A DNA stretch of 64,000 nt. It comes from Beta vulgaris subsp. vulgaris. Lineage: Eukaryota > Streptophyta > Magnoliopsida > Caryophyllales > Amaranthaceae. Where the stretch lies: assembly GCF_026745355.1 (NCBI RefSeq), contig NC_079203.1, forward strand, positions 55,042,141 to 55,106,140. The letters are read 5' to 3'. Both the position numbers and the translations under genes were made by a program. The notes below the pieces were generated by a model, which searched no databases, was not told where the DNA came from, and saw only the letters and a program-made list of their open reading frames with translations. Of the stretch, positions 47,432 through 58,024 are shown in pieces (position 1 is the first letter of the stretch; each line of letters opens with the position of its first letter).

Positions 47432-47761
47432 TATTTTTATATCTCTTCTCTCCTCATTTATTACATACATATTAATATTTTATTCTAATGTGTCTAAGAG
47501 AGTTGGCAACCCTAAGGATTACTCAAACATTTTCCGTCTACAAAAATGAATCGATGTTAACCGCACTGGGAATGAGAAGATAATGTACTAAATTTACGCT
47601 TAATTAATATACGAGGTTCAGCGAGGGCAATAAATCATAAAAGAATTTCAAGAGGCAATACACAAGACTAAAAAGAGCAGTAGATTTGATCATAGATTCA
47701 TGATGCATCAGTTCACAGGTATAAAGTTACGATTTTATGTATACAGCCATAAATAATACTA
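47432..47761. other. Gene-free spacer
   Basis: Nothing recognised. Confidence 0.4.
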
Positions 47762-47890
47762 TTGGGGAAGGGGGTTGCCGTGTTGGGGTGCTTGTTGGGC
47801 TTTTGAGTGAGCGTCCTGTACAAGCACTGCACAGTCCAAGGATAAATTACTTACCATAGAATTCTTGAAAAGGGGACTCCAAAAAGAAAA
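47762..47890 (+). mobile_element. Truncated SINE family 3 (3' half)
   Basis: Matches the G-rich core and body of 9,622-9,835 (AGGGGGTTGCCGTGTTGGGG, TGCTTGTTGGGC, GTCCTGTACAAGCACTG) and ends in GGGGACTCCAAAAAG. The tRNA-like head is missing. Confidence 0.6.
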
Positions 47891-47976
47891 ATATATAATA
47901 CTCCTATTTCCTTGTTTTTTTTTTTAGTAATTTAAAAGTCTATTTTCATTGATTTAGAAGTAGAGTACACATGAAA

Positions 47977-48155
47977 ATCACGTGGGAGCCCAATGGTTGG
48001 AACTCTCACCTCCCAAACTCATGGTCGGGAGTTCGACTCTCATTAACCCCCAAATCTGGAGGTGTTTGTGTGGATATTTGCGTGTGGGTATAAATCCTAC
48101 TTTCCAGTCTCTGGAAGTTTCCTTATGGGTTTAGACGATGCTCAAAATCCAAACT
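47977..48155 (+). mobile_element. tRNA-derived SINE, family 4 (probable)
   Basis: A-box-like TGGGAGCCCAATGGTTGG and B-box-like GGTCGGGAGTTCGACTCTC are about 45 bases apart, followed by a GTGTTTGTGTGGATATTTGC body. Only one copy is in the window, so the ends are not fixed. Confidence 0.5.
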
Positions 48156-48447
48156 ACAATTCGCACACAAGTCTTATTGATGTGAATCTAAAAACACCTT
48201 TCAAAGAGTTGGATGATGATTAGGATAATGATCAAATCACAAGACAAACTCAATGATTTGGGATCTTAGGCCAAATACAAGACTCACTCGATCTCCCCTA
48301 ATCTTATCACTCAAGAGACACTCAAAGCAATAAGGGTTAGTTTCAAATTTGAGATAAACTCAAAGCACAAAACTATAGACACGAAGGTTCTTTTTTTTTT
48401 TAATCAACTCAAAAACTAAGCTTCTCCTACCATAAGCACTCCTTATA

Positions 48448-48706
48448 CTACATCCGTTTCTTTTTAATTGTTACACTTTGACATTTTACACTATTCACAA
48501 ATTGCACTTTGACCCTCTTTTGTGATTTATACGTGAATAAAAACATAGTCATGTGGGATCTTGTTAGATTCGTATTAGTATGTATTTTATTAATATGTAG
48601 TTTTTATATTTTTTACAAATACAAAATTAGAGATATAAAGGCTCAAAGTAGTGCATCGGCATGCGTGAAAAGTGTAAGTGTAACAATTAAAAAGAAACGG
48701 AGGTAG
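48448..48706 (-). mobile_element. Stowaway-like MITE (CTACATCCGTTTC family), copy 2
   Basis: 259 bp, TA-flanked, and the inverted counterpart of 1,516-1,774 with only scattered differences. The shared internal frame of 65 codons appears here on the plus strand and is not a gene. Confidence 0.88.
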
Positions 48707-49259
48707 TATAACATATAGGAGCAGAAAAATAAAGCCTAAAAACCCTTGAAAATTGTCCATCTTTAGACAGGTTTTAGGAGTTACAAAACTCCTTGATTCA
48801 AGCCTCTTGAGAAGCTCATTTAAGGAGTTGTTACAAGGGTTACAATCGGCAACTAAGGAGCCTAAATAACTCCTAATTACATGCCTAACATAAGCCTAAT
48901 TAGTATCAACCACACATGCCTAATCATGGATCACTTTACGAGTAATCTCATGGTTATTACAACCCCAAAACAAAACCAAATAGAAATCCATACATCACTT
49001 GGGCTTTCTTTACAGCCATACTTGAAACCCATACAAAACTTGAGCCCTTCAATATTGCATGTCACTTTCAATCCGTCATCCAAGTTAAGTAAATAAAAAC
49101 ATCCACAAAAAAAGCTAAACACGTCCAACTTCAAGCAGCAACTCCTTGGGCTTTTAATCGACATCCCATGTAATGCAACACTTGAATTCGACCTAAAATG
49201 TGTCCAAATTAAGTGTTTGACCACTTTTTCCTAAAGTTCAAAATGTGAACTTATTGATG
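48707..49259. other. Gene-free spacer
   Basis: No gene recognised. The frames at 48,881-49,096 and 48,931-49,224 overlap on opposite strands and match nothing known. Confidence 0.4.
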
Positions 49260-49269
49260 GACCTATCAA

Positions 49270-50470
49270 GAGTTAACTACCCAATAAGGACCTAAACTAT
49301 GAGAATTTTTTCTAACAAGGACTTCAACAATTTTTTTGATCTACTAAGGACCTCAAATTAACCATGGTTACATTTTCCATCCAATAGGTTACGTTTTCCA
49401 TCCAATAGGTTACATTTTTCATCCAATTTTATTAACTTTGTTTATTTTTTGTTTAAAAAATTGAAAAGGACTCACCAACTCAATTATTCTTTATCGCTCT
49501 CCATCTTCCTTCTAATTTGACGTTAACTCTTTTTTCATAAAACTATGAGTATTTTTGTCAAATTGGTACTTTAAGATACATTATTTGATCATATGATCAT
49601 TTTTAAAAAAAATCACCACATGTGTTTATTTTTAAAGATTTTCTTTAATCATATGAGTATTTCTTAAAATTTCGCCTACATATAAGACGTTGTAGAAATT
49701 TATTAAAAACAGATATACCGTAGTAATTTCTTTAAATACTTGTATGGTAAGTTCTTAACATATGTTGGCGTCCACCTTTAATCATACTAGATTGCAAATA
49801 CATGTTCTTATTTTTCTTTAATTTCTGTATTTTTTTCTTTCTTTTCCCCTATTTTTTGCCCTTTATCCTGCTTTTGTGAATAGTTTGGCATGAATTCATT
49901 AACTACTGACCCGAGACTTTTTATTAGTGTCCGAGAGAGAAAAGAGAAAAAAGGTAAAGAATTGATAGAGATATAATTATCGATTCTTTAGAGTTCTTCT
50001 GAGACAATTACTCTAAGAATATATAAGATGTAAATAGAGGTGAATATATAACATTAGCTAAAGGGCTTATATGGTCAATGAAGATTTATTAAATACTTAT
50101 AAGTAGTCCAAATTTTAAGAATACTCATATGATTAAAGAAAATCTTTGAAAATACACACCTGTGATAATTTTTTAAAATATGTTCATGTGATCAAATAAT
50201 GTATCTTAAAGTATCAATTTGATAAAATAACTCATAGTTTTATGGAAAAAAAAGTTAAAAGTCAAATTAAGAGGAATATGGAAAGAGATAAAGAATAATT
50301 GAGTTGGTGGAGCCATTTCAATTTTTTAAAACAAAAAGAAACAAAGTTAATAATATTGGATGGAAAATGTAACCATAGTAGATATGAGGTCCTTAGTAGA
50401 TCAAAAAAATTGTTGAGGTCCTTGTTGGAAAAAACTCTCATACTTTAGGTCCTTACTAGGTAGTTAACTC
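49270..50470. mobile_element. Mutator-like long-TIR (foldback) element, 1.2 kb
   Basis: The left end GAGTTAACTACCCAATAAGG and right end (complement) GAGTTAACTACCTAGTAAGG begin inverted arms that stay alignable for roughly 400 bases (to about 49,700 and from about 50,080). Flanking direct repeats GACCTATCAA lie at 49,260-49,269 and 50,471-50,480. Long TIRs with 9-11-bp duplications are characteristic of Mutator-like elements. Nothing coding is recognised between the arms. Confidence 0.88.
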
Positions 50471-50659
50471 GACCTATCAAAGTCTACGAAATGAGCCAAA
50501 TTGACCAAATTATGATTGTTAGGAATATAAATATCAACACTAATAGTTCTAATTCCTCATATAATTCATGAGCTTTTCTTTTGAACCTTGGACTTGCATC
50601 ACTTATGCCAGCTGATAGGCCCAAAAAACTAGAAGCCATCTTACATTGATTCACATTTG

Positions 50660-50830
50660 GACATTCACAAATACTTCTCGACCTTACAAAACTGCATGGC
50701 AGCAGATGGAGATACTAATATTTTTGCACCAAGCAATAGTAATAATTCATCAATTCTTCTCGCGCTTTGTTTAGCCAAATCATCAGCAACCATATTCGAT
50801 AAAGTCCCTAATTCTTCTTTTTTCTTCAAG
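50660..50830 (-). pseudogene. Possible RNase H-domain tail of a LINE
   Basis: Minus-strand text NMVADDLAKQSARRIDE resembles the C-terminal helix of LINE-type RNase H domains (N-x-VADxLAK). Only this tail is visible, and the upstream catalytic part was not found. Weak evidence. Confidence 0.35.
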
Positions 50831-50949
50831 TTTTTATTGTTTTTATTATTAATAATCTTTCGTTCTCTCTCTTTTTTTTTCCAGAGTTTTCTACCCAAAT
50901 TTTGGATTTTTTCTCTCTTTTCATGAGAGTTTGATTTTATTCTTTTCCC

Positions 50950-51850
50950 ACGTGGAAAATTAGAAATTAGTTTGAGAAATTGTTTCTTTTGGTTGAAGTT
51001 GAAGTCCAAGACCATGGGGCTGTGTTGTATTGCTCGACTTGTTTCGTTGTACTTTTCTTCAAAGAAGAATTTGATATGATCTTGTCTAATTATATCTAGT
51101 TTTTCTTTAATAGTTATGTAGATGTCGTTTGGCCTTTAATCAATGAAATTTCTCTTAAAAGAAAAGAAGGTAACAACTGAAAAGTGAAAGTGTAACAATC
51201 TTTTAAAAATAAAGGAAATATTAGCTAATAACAACACCAAAGTGTGAGTTTGTTTAAGTTTTTAAACTAATAGAATCGTTTAACAAAATGTACACCTAGA
51301 GGAGCATGCCAATTTAATTGGTAACGATTATTGAGTAGAGATATTGTTTGTTTGGTAATTATACTCTCATACTTGGAAATGGAATATGTGAATATATTTT
51401 GTAAATATTTTTTAGTTATTGTTAGAGGCGACAAAATGGACTTTTCTATATCCGATCTAAGACGTTTAATTTCATCCGAAAAAACCCGTAATAGAATTGA
51501 AACCCAAAATAATTAATATCTCAACCAGCAACTAGACCCGAATACATATGACTCGTACGTTAAAAAAATGAACTTATACTTTCTTTGGAATAAAGTTCAA
51601 CAACCAAATAGAAATTTATAAATAAACATAAAAGCTTTTAATCTAGAATAAAGTCTCTAGATTAATGTATAATTACCATCCTTGATGGTCAGGTTGTATT
51701 TTGGATAGAGTTAGGTGTCTCCCCTCTACCGGGTGTGCTAGCACTATAAAAATTTCTGTCTACTGAGACGGAATACCTAGTATTGGGTCGAGTCGCCTCT
51801 CTCTTGAGATATGAATAAAGTACAACGAACAATTATCAAAAAAAAGTCTA
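50950..51850 (+). other. Spacer with probable LINE 3'-end relics
   Basis: Two places read like LINE 3' ends. One is 50,950-51,180, with GTTGTACTTTTCTTC and GGCCTTTAATCAATGAAATT. The other is 51,660-51,850, with TTGGGTCGAGTCGCCTCTCT then ATGAATAAAGTACAACG and a terminal A-run. Neither is tied to a reverse transcriptase remnant. Confidence 0.35.
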
Positions 51851-52198
51851 AATATCAAATGACATTGTGACACCATGAATCCAAAATATTACGTCAGATA
51901 AAAGAACATACAGTATGTTACTCCAAAACTATGTACTAATACAAACACTAGAAATATAAACGAAAACAAATAAACAATAAAACAAGATTCTTGATCATGA
52001 ATCTTGACTAAAATCTATAAAAGTATATAAATGAGAATAATTGGGGATGAAATAACTTGTTCCATATTTGCTATTGGAACTATTCAAGTTACTTGAGTTA
52101 AATTAAAGTTCACGGTCCGAACTCAAATGGACCCAACCCAACCCAAACGGTAAGTCTAGTCGAATATGATCCAACATGGATGACCCATTTGCTACCTC
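51851..52198. other. Gene-free spacer
   Basis: Nothing recognised. Confidence 0.4.
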
Positions 52199-52203
52199 TG
52201 GTT

Positions 52204-53110
52204 AGAGATGGCAATGGGTCCATGCCATTTTTCAGGATAATCCGGGTCCGAAAATCGGGTCGAGTCTAGGTCCACTTATATTAGACCCAGACCCGATCCA
52301 TTTACATATTAGATTTTTTTTTTACTTAAACTCTAAGGTTTTGCGAGTTCTAATTTTGTATATTTGTGAGTGTTGTAACTCCATCTATAAAATTTGTAAC
52401 TCTGTAAGTTGTAAGTCTTGTAACATTTTAAAATTTTTATTATTTTTAAAATTTTGTTTAGATACTGTTTTAACCATGAATCTGACCTAAATATATCATG
52501 GCGAAATTTTTTAATTACATATATTCAAAAATGTGATGAAATCTTAAACTTAAGAAAGACCCAGTTTGGCTGAGTTAGGAACCGTAGACCCTTAGACCCA
52601 GCGAATCTGGATTTGAAAATTCTAAATCCAACAAATCTAGGGTGGGTTTGGTCTGTAAAAAATAAAAAGGGTCTTGGTCGAGGTGGACCCAACCCAAACC
52701 CACCCCATTGCCATCCCTACATCTTGTTGTCAATGATAGTGAAGTGAAATTTGTAACTCTGTAAGTTGTAAGTCTTGTAGCATTTTAAAATTTTTATTAT
52801 TTTTAAAATTTAGTTTAGATACTGTTTTAACCATGGATGCGATGACCTATATATATCAGCACGAAATTTTTTAATTACATATATTCAAAAAATGTGATGA
52901 AATCTTAAAATTAAGAAAGACCCAGTTTGGCTGAGTTAGGAACCGTAGACCCTTTAGACCTAGCGAATCTGGATTTGAAAATTCTAGATCCAAAAAATCT
53001 AGGGCGGGTCTGGTCTGTAAAAAATATAAAGGGTCTTGGTCGAGGTAGACCCGACCCAAACCCACCCCATTGCTATCCCTACATCTTGTTGTCAATGATA
53101 GTGAAGTGGA
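52204..53110. repeat. TIR element with a tandemly duplicated right portion
   Basis: AGATGGCAATGGGTC at the left and CCCCATTGCCATCCCTACAT at about 52,703-52,722 form TIR-like ends of a roughly 0.52-kb element. A segment of about 360 bp (52,389-52,747) then repeats almost unchanged at 52,748-53,110, including the right terminus and the ATCTTGTTGTCAATGATAGT flank. The duplication thus covers element and flanking DNA, pointing to a local tandem duplication and not a second transposition. Confidence 0.8.
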
Positions 53111-53663
53111 CTAGTGAAGAAGATAGGGCAAATTTGATTGGGTTAACTAAAATTTCAAAAATAAAAACATAAACTTTTAAACTGTTTGAATTCGAATTTT
53201 GATCATCCCTTTTTGTGATGAAATGAATTGTTAATTTACGTACTAACATATTTTGTGGATTGAAATTGATCTATTACATCGAATATTCTGGCAAGCAGTA
53301 TCCAGTTTTCCATTTTCCGGTGGAAAGTTTACAATACAATGTATCTTCAAATCTAAGTTCCAATTTTCCAAATCACTAAATCAAATATATAACAGACCCG
53401 ATCTACTCAAACCTAAGTCACGCCATGGATCGATTAGATGAGCTGACAAGGTACTCGTAATATTTGTGTTGAAATGACACCATGAATACTTAAACCAGTG
53501 ATGAGAGTAACCTTAGATTTGAAATCACAAAAACACACATTAAGATAACAGAACATAGGATAAAAGTAAAAACACAAGTAAATACTAATACAGTACTAGA
53601 ACTAAAAAGCAGTACTAATGAAAATTAGATGGAAGTTTCAGCAAGACATCAATATATAAGATA

Positions 53664-54468
53664 TTAAATCTTCTTTCCTAGGAAAACAGTAGTCAGCACA
53701 TCTTGTTTCTCCAGAGATGCTTTCAGCAGTGTTAGTCCCTGTCAAAACAAACCACGCAACAAAATCAAACATTTTATACTCCTATAGTCCTATCTACTTA
53801 ATTTCATTAAGTATACTATGCAATTCATAGAAAAAAAAAACTGGGTTGCAAAATACCTCTTCGATACCAAATTCAACTTCTTTCTCCTCCAAATGATCAG
53901 AATCCCTGACAATAAGCTCTCTGACGAGGGGGATACCCAGGAGAGACATGTCCATGGGTTTAACATGCAAATTATCCTTAACCATATAACTCACCTCCCC
54001 TTTCACATATCCTGGTGTTGACGATGTTGATGTTGTTGGTAAAACATGTGTAAAGTTCGATTCGAAAACCATAGCATTTTTGCAACTGGGACAACTCACT
54101 TGTGGGAAATAACTAACATAATTCATGTGATTTTGACACCTATAGATTTTGATTATAGTTGGGGCATCATTGAATGACAAGAAAGGAACAACAACTGGAA
54201 CTCTTGGGTTCAGCACTGAATCTTTGTTGAGATTGGACTCGTAGTACTGACTACTCAGAGATTCAATACTTTTATAGAGTGTTCCAAGCGAACCCACCAT
54301 GCCAGATTTCTCATTCAGCAGTTTTGTGATGGAAGAAAGGGGTAATGACATTATTTGAAAGATGAAATCCACAAAGTCTTTCCCTACGTAGGCAAACAGC
54401 ACTTTCTGGGCTTTTACATTTATTAAGATCGTCAAACTCAGCTTCTTCTCCGTCACTTGCGCAGCCAT
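53664..54468 (-). CDS. DUF674 gene D, intact
   Basis: Exon 1 54,468-53,857 and exon 2 53,738-53,664, phase-0 GT-AG intron, 228 residues. It starts MAAQVTEKKLSLTILINVKA. The landmarks follow in order: KDFVDFIFQIMSLPLSSITK, GSLGTLYKSIESLSSQYYES, VVPFLSFNDAP, a Cys/His segment (YRCQNH ... VSCPSC), PGYVKGEVSYMVKDNLHVKP, and exon 2 GLTLLKASLEKQDVLTTVFL. The C-H-C-x2-C arrangement could bind a metal, but no function is established for DUF674. The frame is open throughout and a TATA box lies 100 bases upstream, so it is probably functional. It is the best intact relative of the interrupted gene C. Confidence 0.9.
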
Positions 54469-54567
54469 ATTGAGATGGTTCTAAACCTAAGAGACTAAGA
54501 CACTATATTGATTTGAAGTTTTCTAAATTGTACTAGGAGGTATGTATGTTGAAGTGGTTGTTGGTTA

Positions 54568-54575
54568 TATTTATA
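54568..54575 (-). promoter_or_regulatory. TATA-like box of DUF674 gene D
   Basis: Minus-strand TATAAATA, 100 bases upstream of the ATG at 54,468. Confidence 0.6.
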
Positions 54576-54830
54576 GATATATTTCATTGTTCAGAGTCTA
54601 CAATAATTTTGCATGTATTAAATCACCATAATGCTACTCAGTTCTCTATGCATTCTATTCGTTTCACGTTTATTCAATTTGTTGGGGGTATTTCAATAGC
54701 CACTTAGGAGTAAAACCACACCGGGAATAAGCAAGATAATAACTGCTGGCTTTACAGGTCAAGGGAGCTTCAGCATTGGGAATATGGGATAACACTCGAA
54801 CGAATAACAACAAATTTAATAGCCCTCTAT

Positions 54831-55162
54831 GGCTGTTCAGTTCACCTTATTTTTGCTTATTTCAAATCTAATCAGATCAGATCAGTTCAGATCATGCTTA
54901 TATTTAAAAATCACTATATCTTTCATTACATATTAGTAAAAATTATAATAATTGAATATTAATAAAGTACTCATTGAGACGAATCAAACAAGACCCCACA
55001 TGACTATATTTTTTCTTATATATTGAGAACAATCTAAAGGATAAGATCTTGTTATTAGATCAGTTCAGATCAGATCAGATCAGATCAGATCAGATCAGAA
55101 AAAATAAGTTCAGATCAAATCAGATAAGTTCAGATCAGAAAATTTCAGGTGAACTAATATAG
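54831..55162. mobile_element. MITE with GGCTATGTTTAGTTCACCT termini, copy 3 (decayed)
   Basis: Inverted relative to the copies at 10,197 and 21,116. The left end GGCTGTTCAGTTCACCTTAT and the interior ATTGAGACGAATCAAACAAG match, with a TCAGATCAGA array near the right. The right end has eroded to AGGTGAACTAATATAG. Confidence 0.75.
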
Positions 55163-55320
55163 AAATCACCTTCCAAGGTTAACAAAAACATATTTCTAGA
55201 GTATTGACTATGATCATACTCTCCAAAGTATAATTCCGCCTTTAATTGTACGGTTATCGATGATCCAATGTTTATTTGCGATATAAATATATATATAGTA
55301 TTCTAGTTTAATTTGAGTAA

Positions 55321-55615
55321 CTAGTATTTGGACCCGGGCGTTCCGAGTTTGGTATTGTGTTTTTGAACTTGATATATTAAAAGGTACAAATATGATAATG
55401 TGGATGCTTAAAGCATGACTAAGAGTTGGTTGAGATGGTAATTATGTCATGTATATGATAGTAAGAGGTCATGGGTGCAAATTTTGTTGCAAGCTAATTT
55501 TACTTTTGTTAATTGACCTGACTTATATACACATTGGACAATTCTAGTGGAGTATCAGAGGTGCCATGTGACATGTATACATTATCACATGCACCTTTTA
55601 ATATATTTGTATAGA
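55321..55615 (-). mobile_element. Mini-Helitron, 295 bp, minus strand
   Basis: On the minus strand the 5' end is TCTATACAAATATATTAAAA and the 3' end is CGCCCGGGTCCAAATACTAG. The flanking bases are A and T, as expected for Helitron insertion. The terminal sequences closely resemble those of 14,521-14,840. The subterminal hairpin is weaker here. Confidence 0.8.
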
Positions 55616-56210
55616 TATCTAGGGCTTGAGATCAAATCTCGTCTACATTATTTATCTTTGCAATTATGGCGATGTTTTCTTCACTTTATTTTTTACTAAT
55701 TTAATCTAAACTTATTTTCTTCTGATTTGAATTTTCTTTTATAAAACGTATTATTACTAATATTGCTATTGCTTTATATTTCATTAGTATTAATAATAGC
55801 ATAGCTTGTTTTTTTTTTAAAAAGAACACATAATATATGAATATACAATTAAAAAAAAAGAACATATATTTTACATAAAATTAACATATAGATCTTTCAT
55901 GGTAAAAAAAAAACATATTGTTCACGTCTAAGGTCCGTTTATAATTGACGTATACCCCTAGGCCGACAATGAAAACTGGGTTTTTTTTAGAAAGGAAGAG
56001 GGAAAACGAACAACTTAGGGATCATAAATTTCCATTATAATTGTGTCTAAAGGGTACGACGATAAAAACATTAGGAAGCACTCTACGCGACCGGAATACG
56101 TAATGCATCGGATATAAAGAGATGTAAGATAAAATAGAACTATTATAAGGATTAATATATCAAAGGCAGAAGTAACTAAATGCCTCTCATTAGCAATTCA
56201 ATCAGCAGCA
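55616..56210. other. Gene-free AT-rich spacer
   Basis: Nothing recognised. Confidence 0.4.
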
Positions 56211-56819
56211 TTAGTTGCCTCGCGGATGAGAAACTTGCCACGAGTCGAAATGAAGCAAGAGAAGACTATAATCTTCAATAATAATATTGGCTATTAGCCA
56301 AGGAGAGCTCCAATGCTTAATGGCGTTAACAACCAGTAGATTATCCCCTTCAATGGTAATATGTTTGATACCCAATTGAGAAGCGATCTCAATACCACGA
56401 TGTAGGGTAGTAGCCTCTGCTATGAAGACGTTAATGTGGCCCAAGTTGAAAGCAGTGGCATGAACAAGGTTGCCTAAGTGATCCCGAATGATGATGCCGG
56501 CTGCAACAGATGAGTCACGAATCAGGCCGTCAAATTTTAACTTGATGTTTGGAGGAGTAGTTACCCAGGCTACCAAGATAGTGAAGGACCAGGGAAAGGG
56601 AAGGGGGTGGTGCTCCTTGTAAGCCAGAGGCAGTAGAACGAGAAGAGTCAATGTGAAATCGAGTTTGCCACTCATGGTGAGCAAATTGTGCTCAATGGAG
56701 CACTTGAAAGTGAACATAGGGCTGGTAAAAATTGACACAATCCGAGAATCCGACTCAAACCTAATCCGATATAAGCGGATTCGGGTTGAAGTTTTCGACC
56801 CATTTAAATATGTCATCAT
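56170..56819 (-). pseudogene. RNase H-like domain fragment (LINE-derived)
   Basis: The open frame to 56,211 carries an RNase H fold of the type at the C-terminus of plant L1-type LINEs: LKFDGLIRDSSVAAGIIIRD, AEATTLHRGIEIASQLG, and ITIEGDNLLVVNAI, giving the Asp, Glu and Asp expected at the active site. The conserved final REANxAAD motif is present but in the next frame (REATNAAD, then a stop), so the end is frameshifted. Upstream text is not recognisable as reverse transcriptase. It is an isolated relic, although small stand-alone RNase H-like genes do exist in plants. Confidence 0.7.
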
Positions 56820-56865
56820 GTAGAATTCTCTCCGGTGTCGAAGGATGGGGGTTAAAGAAGGTTTG

Positions 56866-57058
56866 TGTTAAACCCCATGTATGTTGTGCACATGTGAGTA
56901 GACCCACATTGGAGAAAAAGGAGAGAAAGTACCACAATATAAGCTAGAGAAGCTACTCCTACTATTGCCAATTGGTTTTAGTATGGAACTTTCTTTGGGC
57001 TTGTATGTGGACCGAACTCTCCTCCTTCGTACTGGGTTGCCCGGGCCCATTTTCAGTC
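56866..57058 (+). mobile_element. Solo-LTR-like remnant
   Basis: Begins TGTTAAACCCCATG. It shares words in the same order with 42,221-42,413: CACATGTGAGT, CCCACATTG, TTGGTTTTAGTATGGAAC, ATGTGGACCGAACTCTC and GGGCCCA. It is therefore an LTR fragment of the same or a sister TRIM family. No primer-binding site follows it. Confidence 0.5.
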
Positions 57059-57270
57059 ATATCAAATTTATCAATTTGCTTGAAGAATTATAGTGGTTCA
57101 TTCACATTCATGTTTGAAGTCATGGGTTCAAGGCAGCTTGTAATGACCACGTTCTCTAAAAATAGTGTGGAGAAATACTCACTAACCAAAGAATTATTAA
57201 ATAATATGAATGAAATGATTAATCTTTCTTGTCTTTTACTACTCATTTAATCACTATCCCTTAGCTTATA

Positions 57271-57505
57271 CTCCCTCTATTTCAAAATATAAGACATTCA
57301 CGCTTTACAAAAATTTGTTTTGACCATAAATATCTCTCAAATACGATAAAGAAAAATTATAAAAATTATATTGTTGGATTCGTCTTGAAAAATACTATAA
57401 TAATATTATTTTTTAAAATTTTCTATTAACATAAATTGAGAGTAATTGATGGTCAAAGTTCGACCTCGAATATCGTGCATGCCTTATATTGTGAAACGGA
57501 GGGAG
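57271..57505. mobile_element. Stowaway-like MITE, 235 bp
   Basis: Termini CTCCCTCTATTTCAAAATAT and ATATTGTGAAACGGAGGGAG, flanked by TA at 57,269-57,270 and 57,506-57,507. Confidence 0.88.
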
Positions 57506-57507
57506 TA

Positions 57508-58024
57508 GTTATATTTTATTTGACAAGAGGATTAGACAGTTAGTTCGTATTCTTTTGTTACGATTCAACTTAGTTCAATTTAGTTAAGTTCGCCTTAACG
57601 CAACTATTTTCCTCTAGATCACAATTTTACTTCAATTCATCCCAAAAGAACAGGATTTTAGTGTCCAGACGATTATTCTAAGTGGTTGTACATCCTTTAG
57701 TTCGTCATTGATGAATGGCGAATTGATCTCAATTCTCACACAAGCTCAAGACATGATAACATTAACCTTGGCCATGATCTTCAGTTCTATTCTTAGTTTC
57801 TCGAACTTCTCCATTTAGAAATAGTTCCACCAGGCTACAAAGCTCATTTTATTAAACTATTTTCTAGGTAGCTTTGAACCACAGCTACAAAGCTCATTTT
57901 ATTTGATCTTAGCTTGGAAGCACCAGGCAAACCTCATACAAATTCAAAAACAAAACAGAAACGAAATATTTCTAATAAATACGCTTATAAAGTACTATAT
58001 ATCATGTATCAATTGTCTATAGAA
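57508..58024. other. Spacer downstream of gene E
   Basis: No gene recognised. The phrase CAGCTACAAAGCTCATTTTA-like occurs twice near 57,834 and 57,880, a short local duplication. Confidence 0.45.

Noticed and set aside
50665..51015. 116-codon minus-strand frame as a whole protein
   Set aside because: Mostly Lys/Glu/Asn-rich low complexity; only a short RNase H-like tail is credible.
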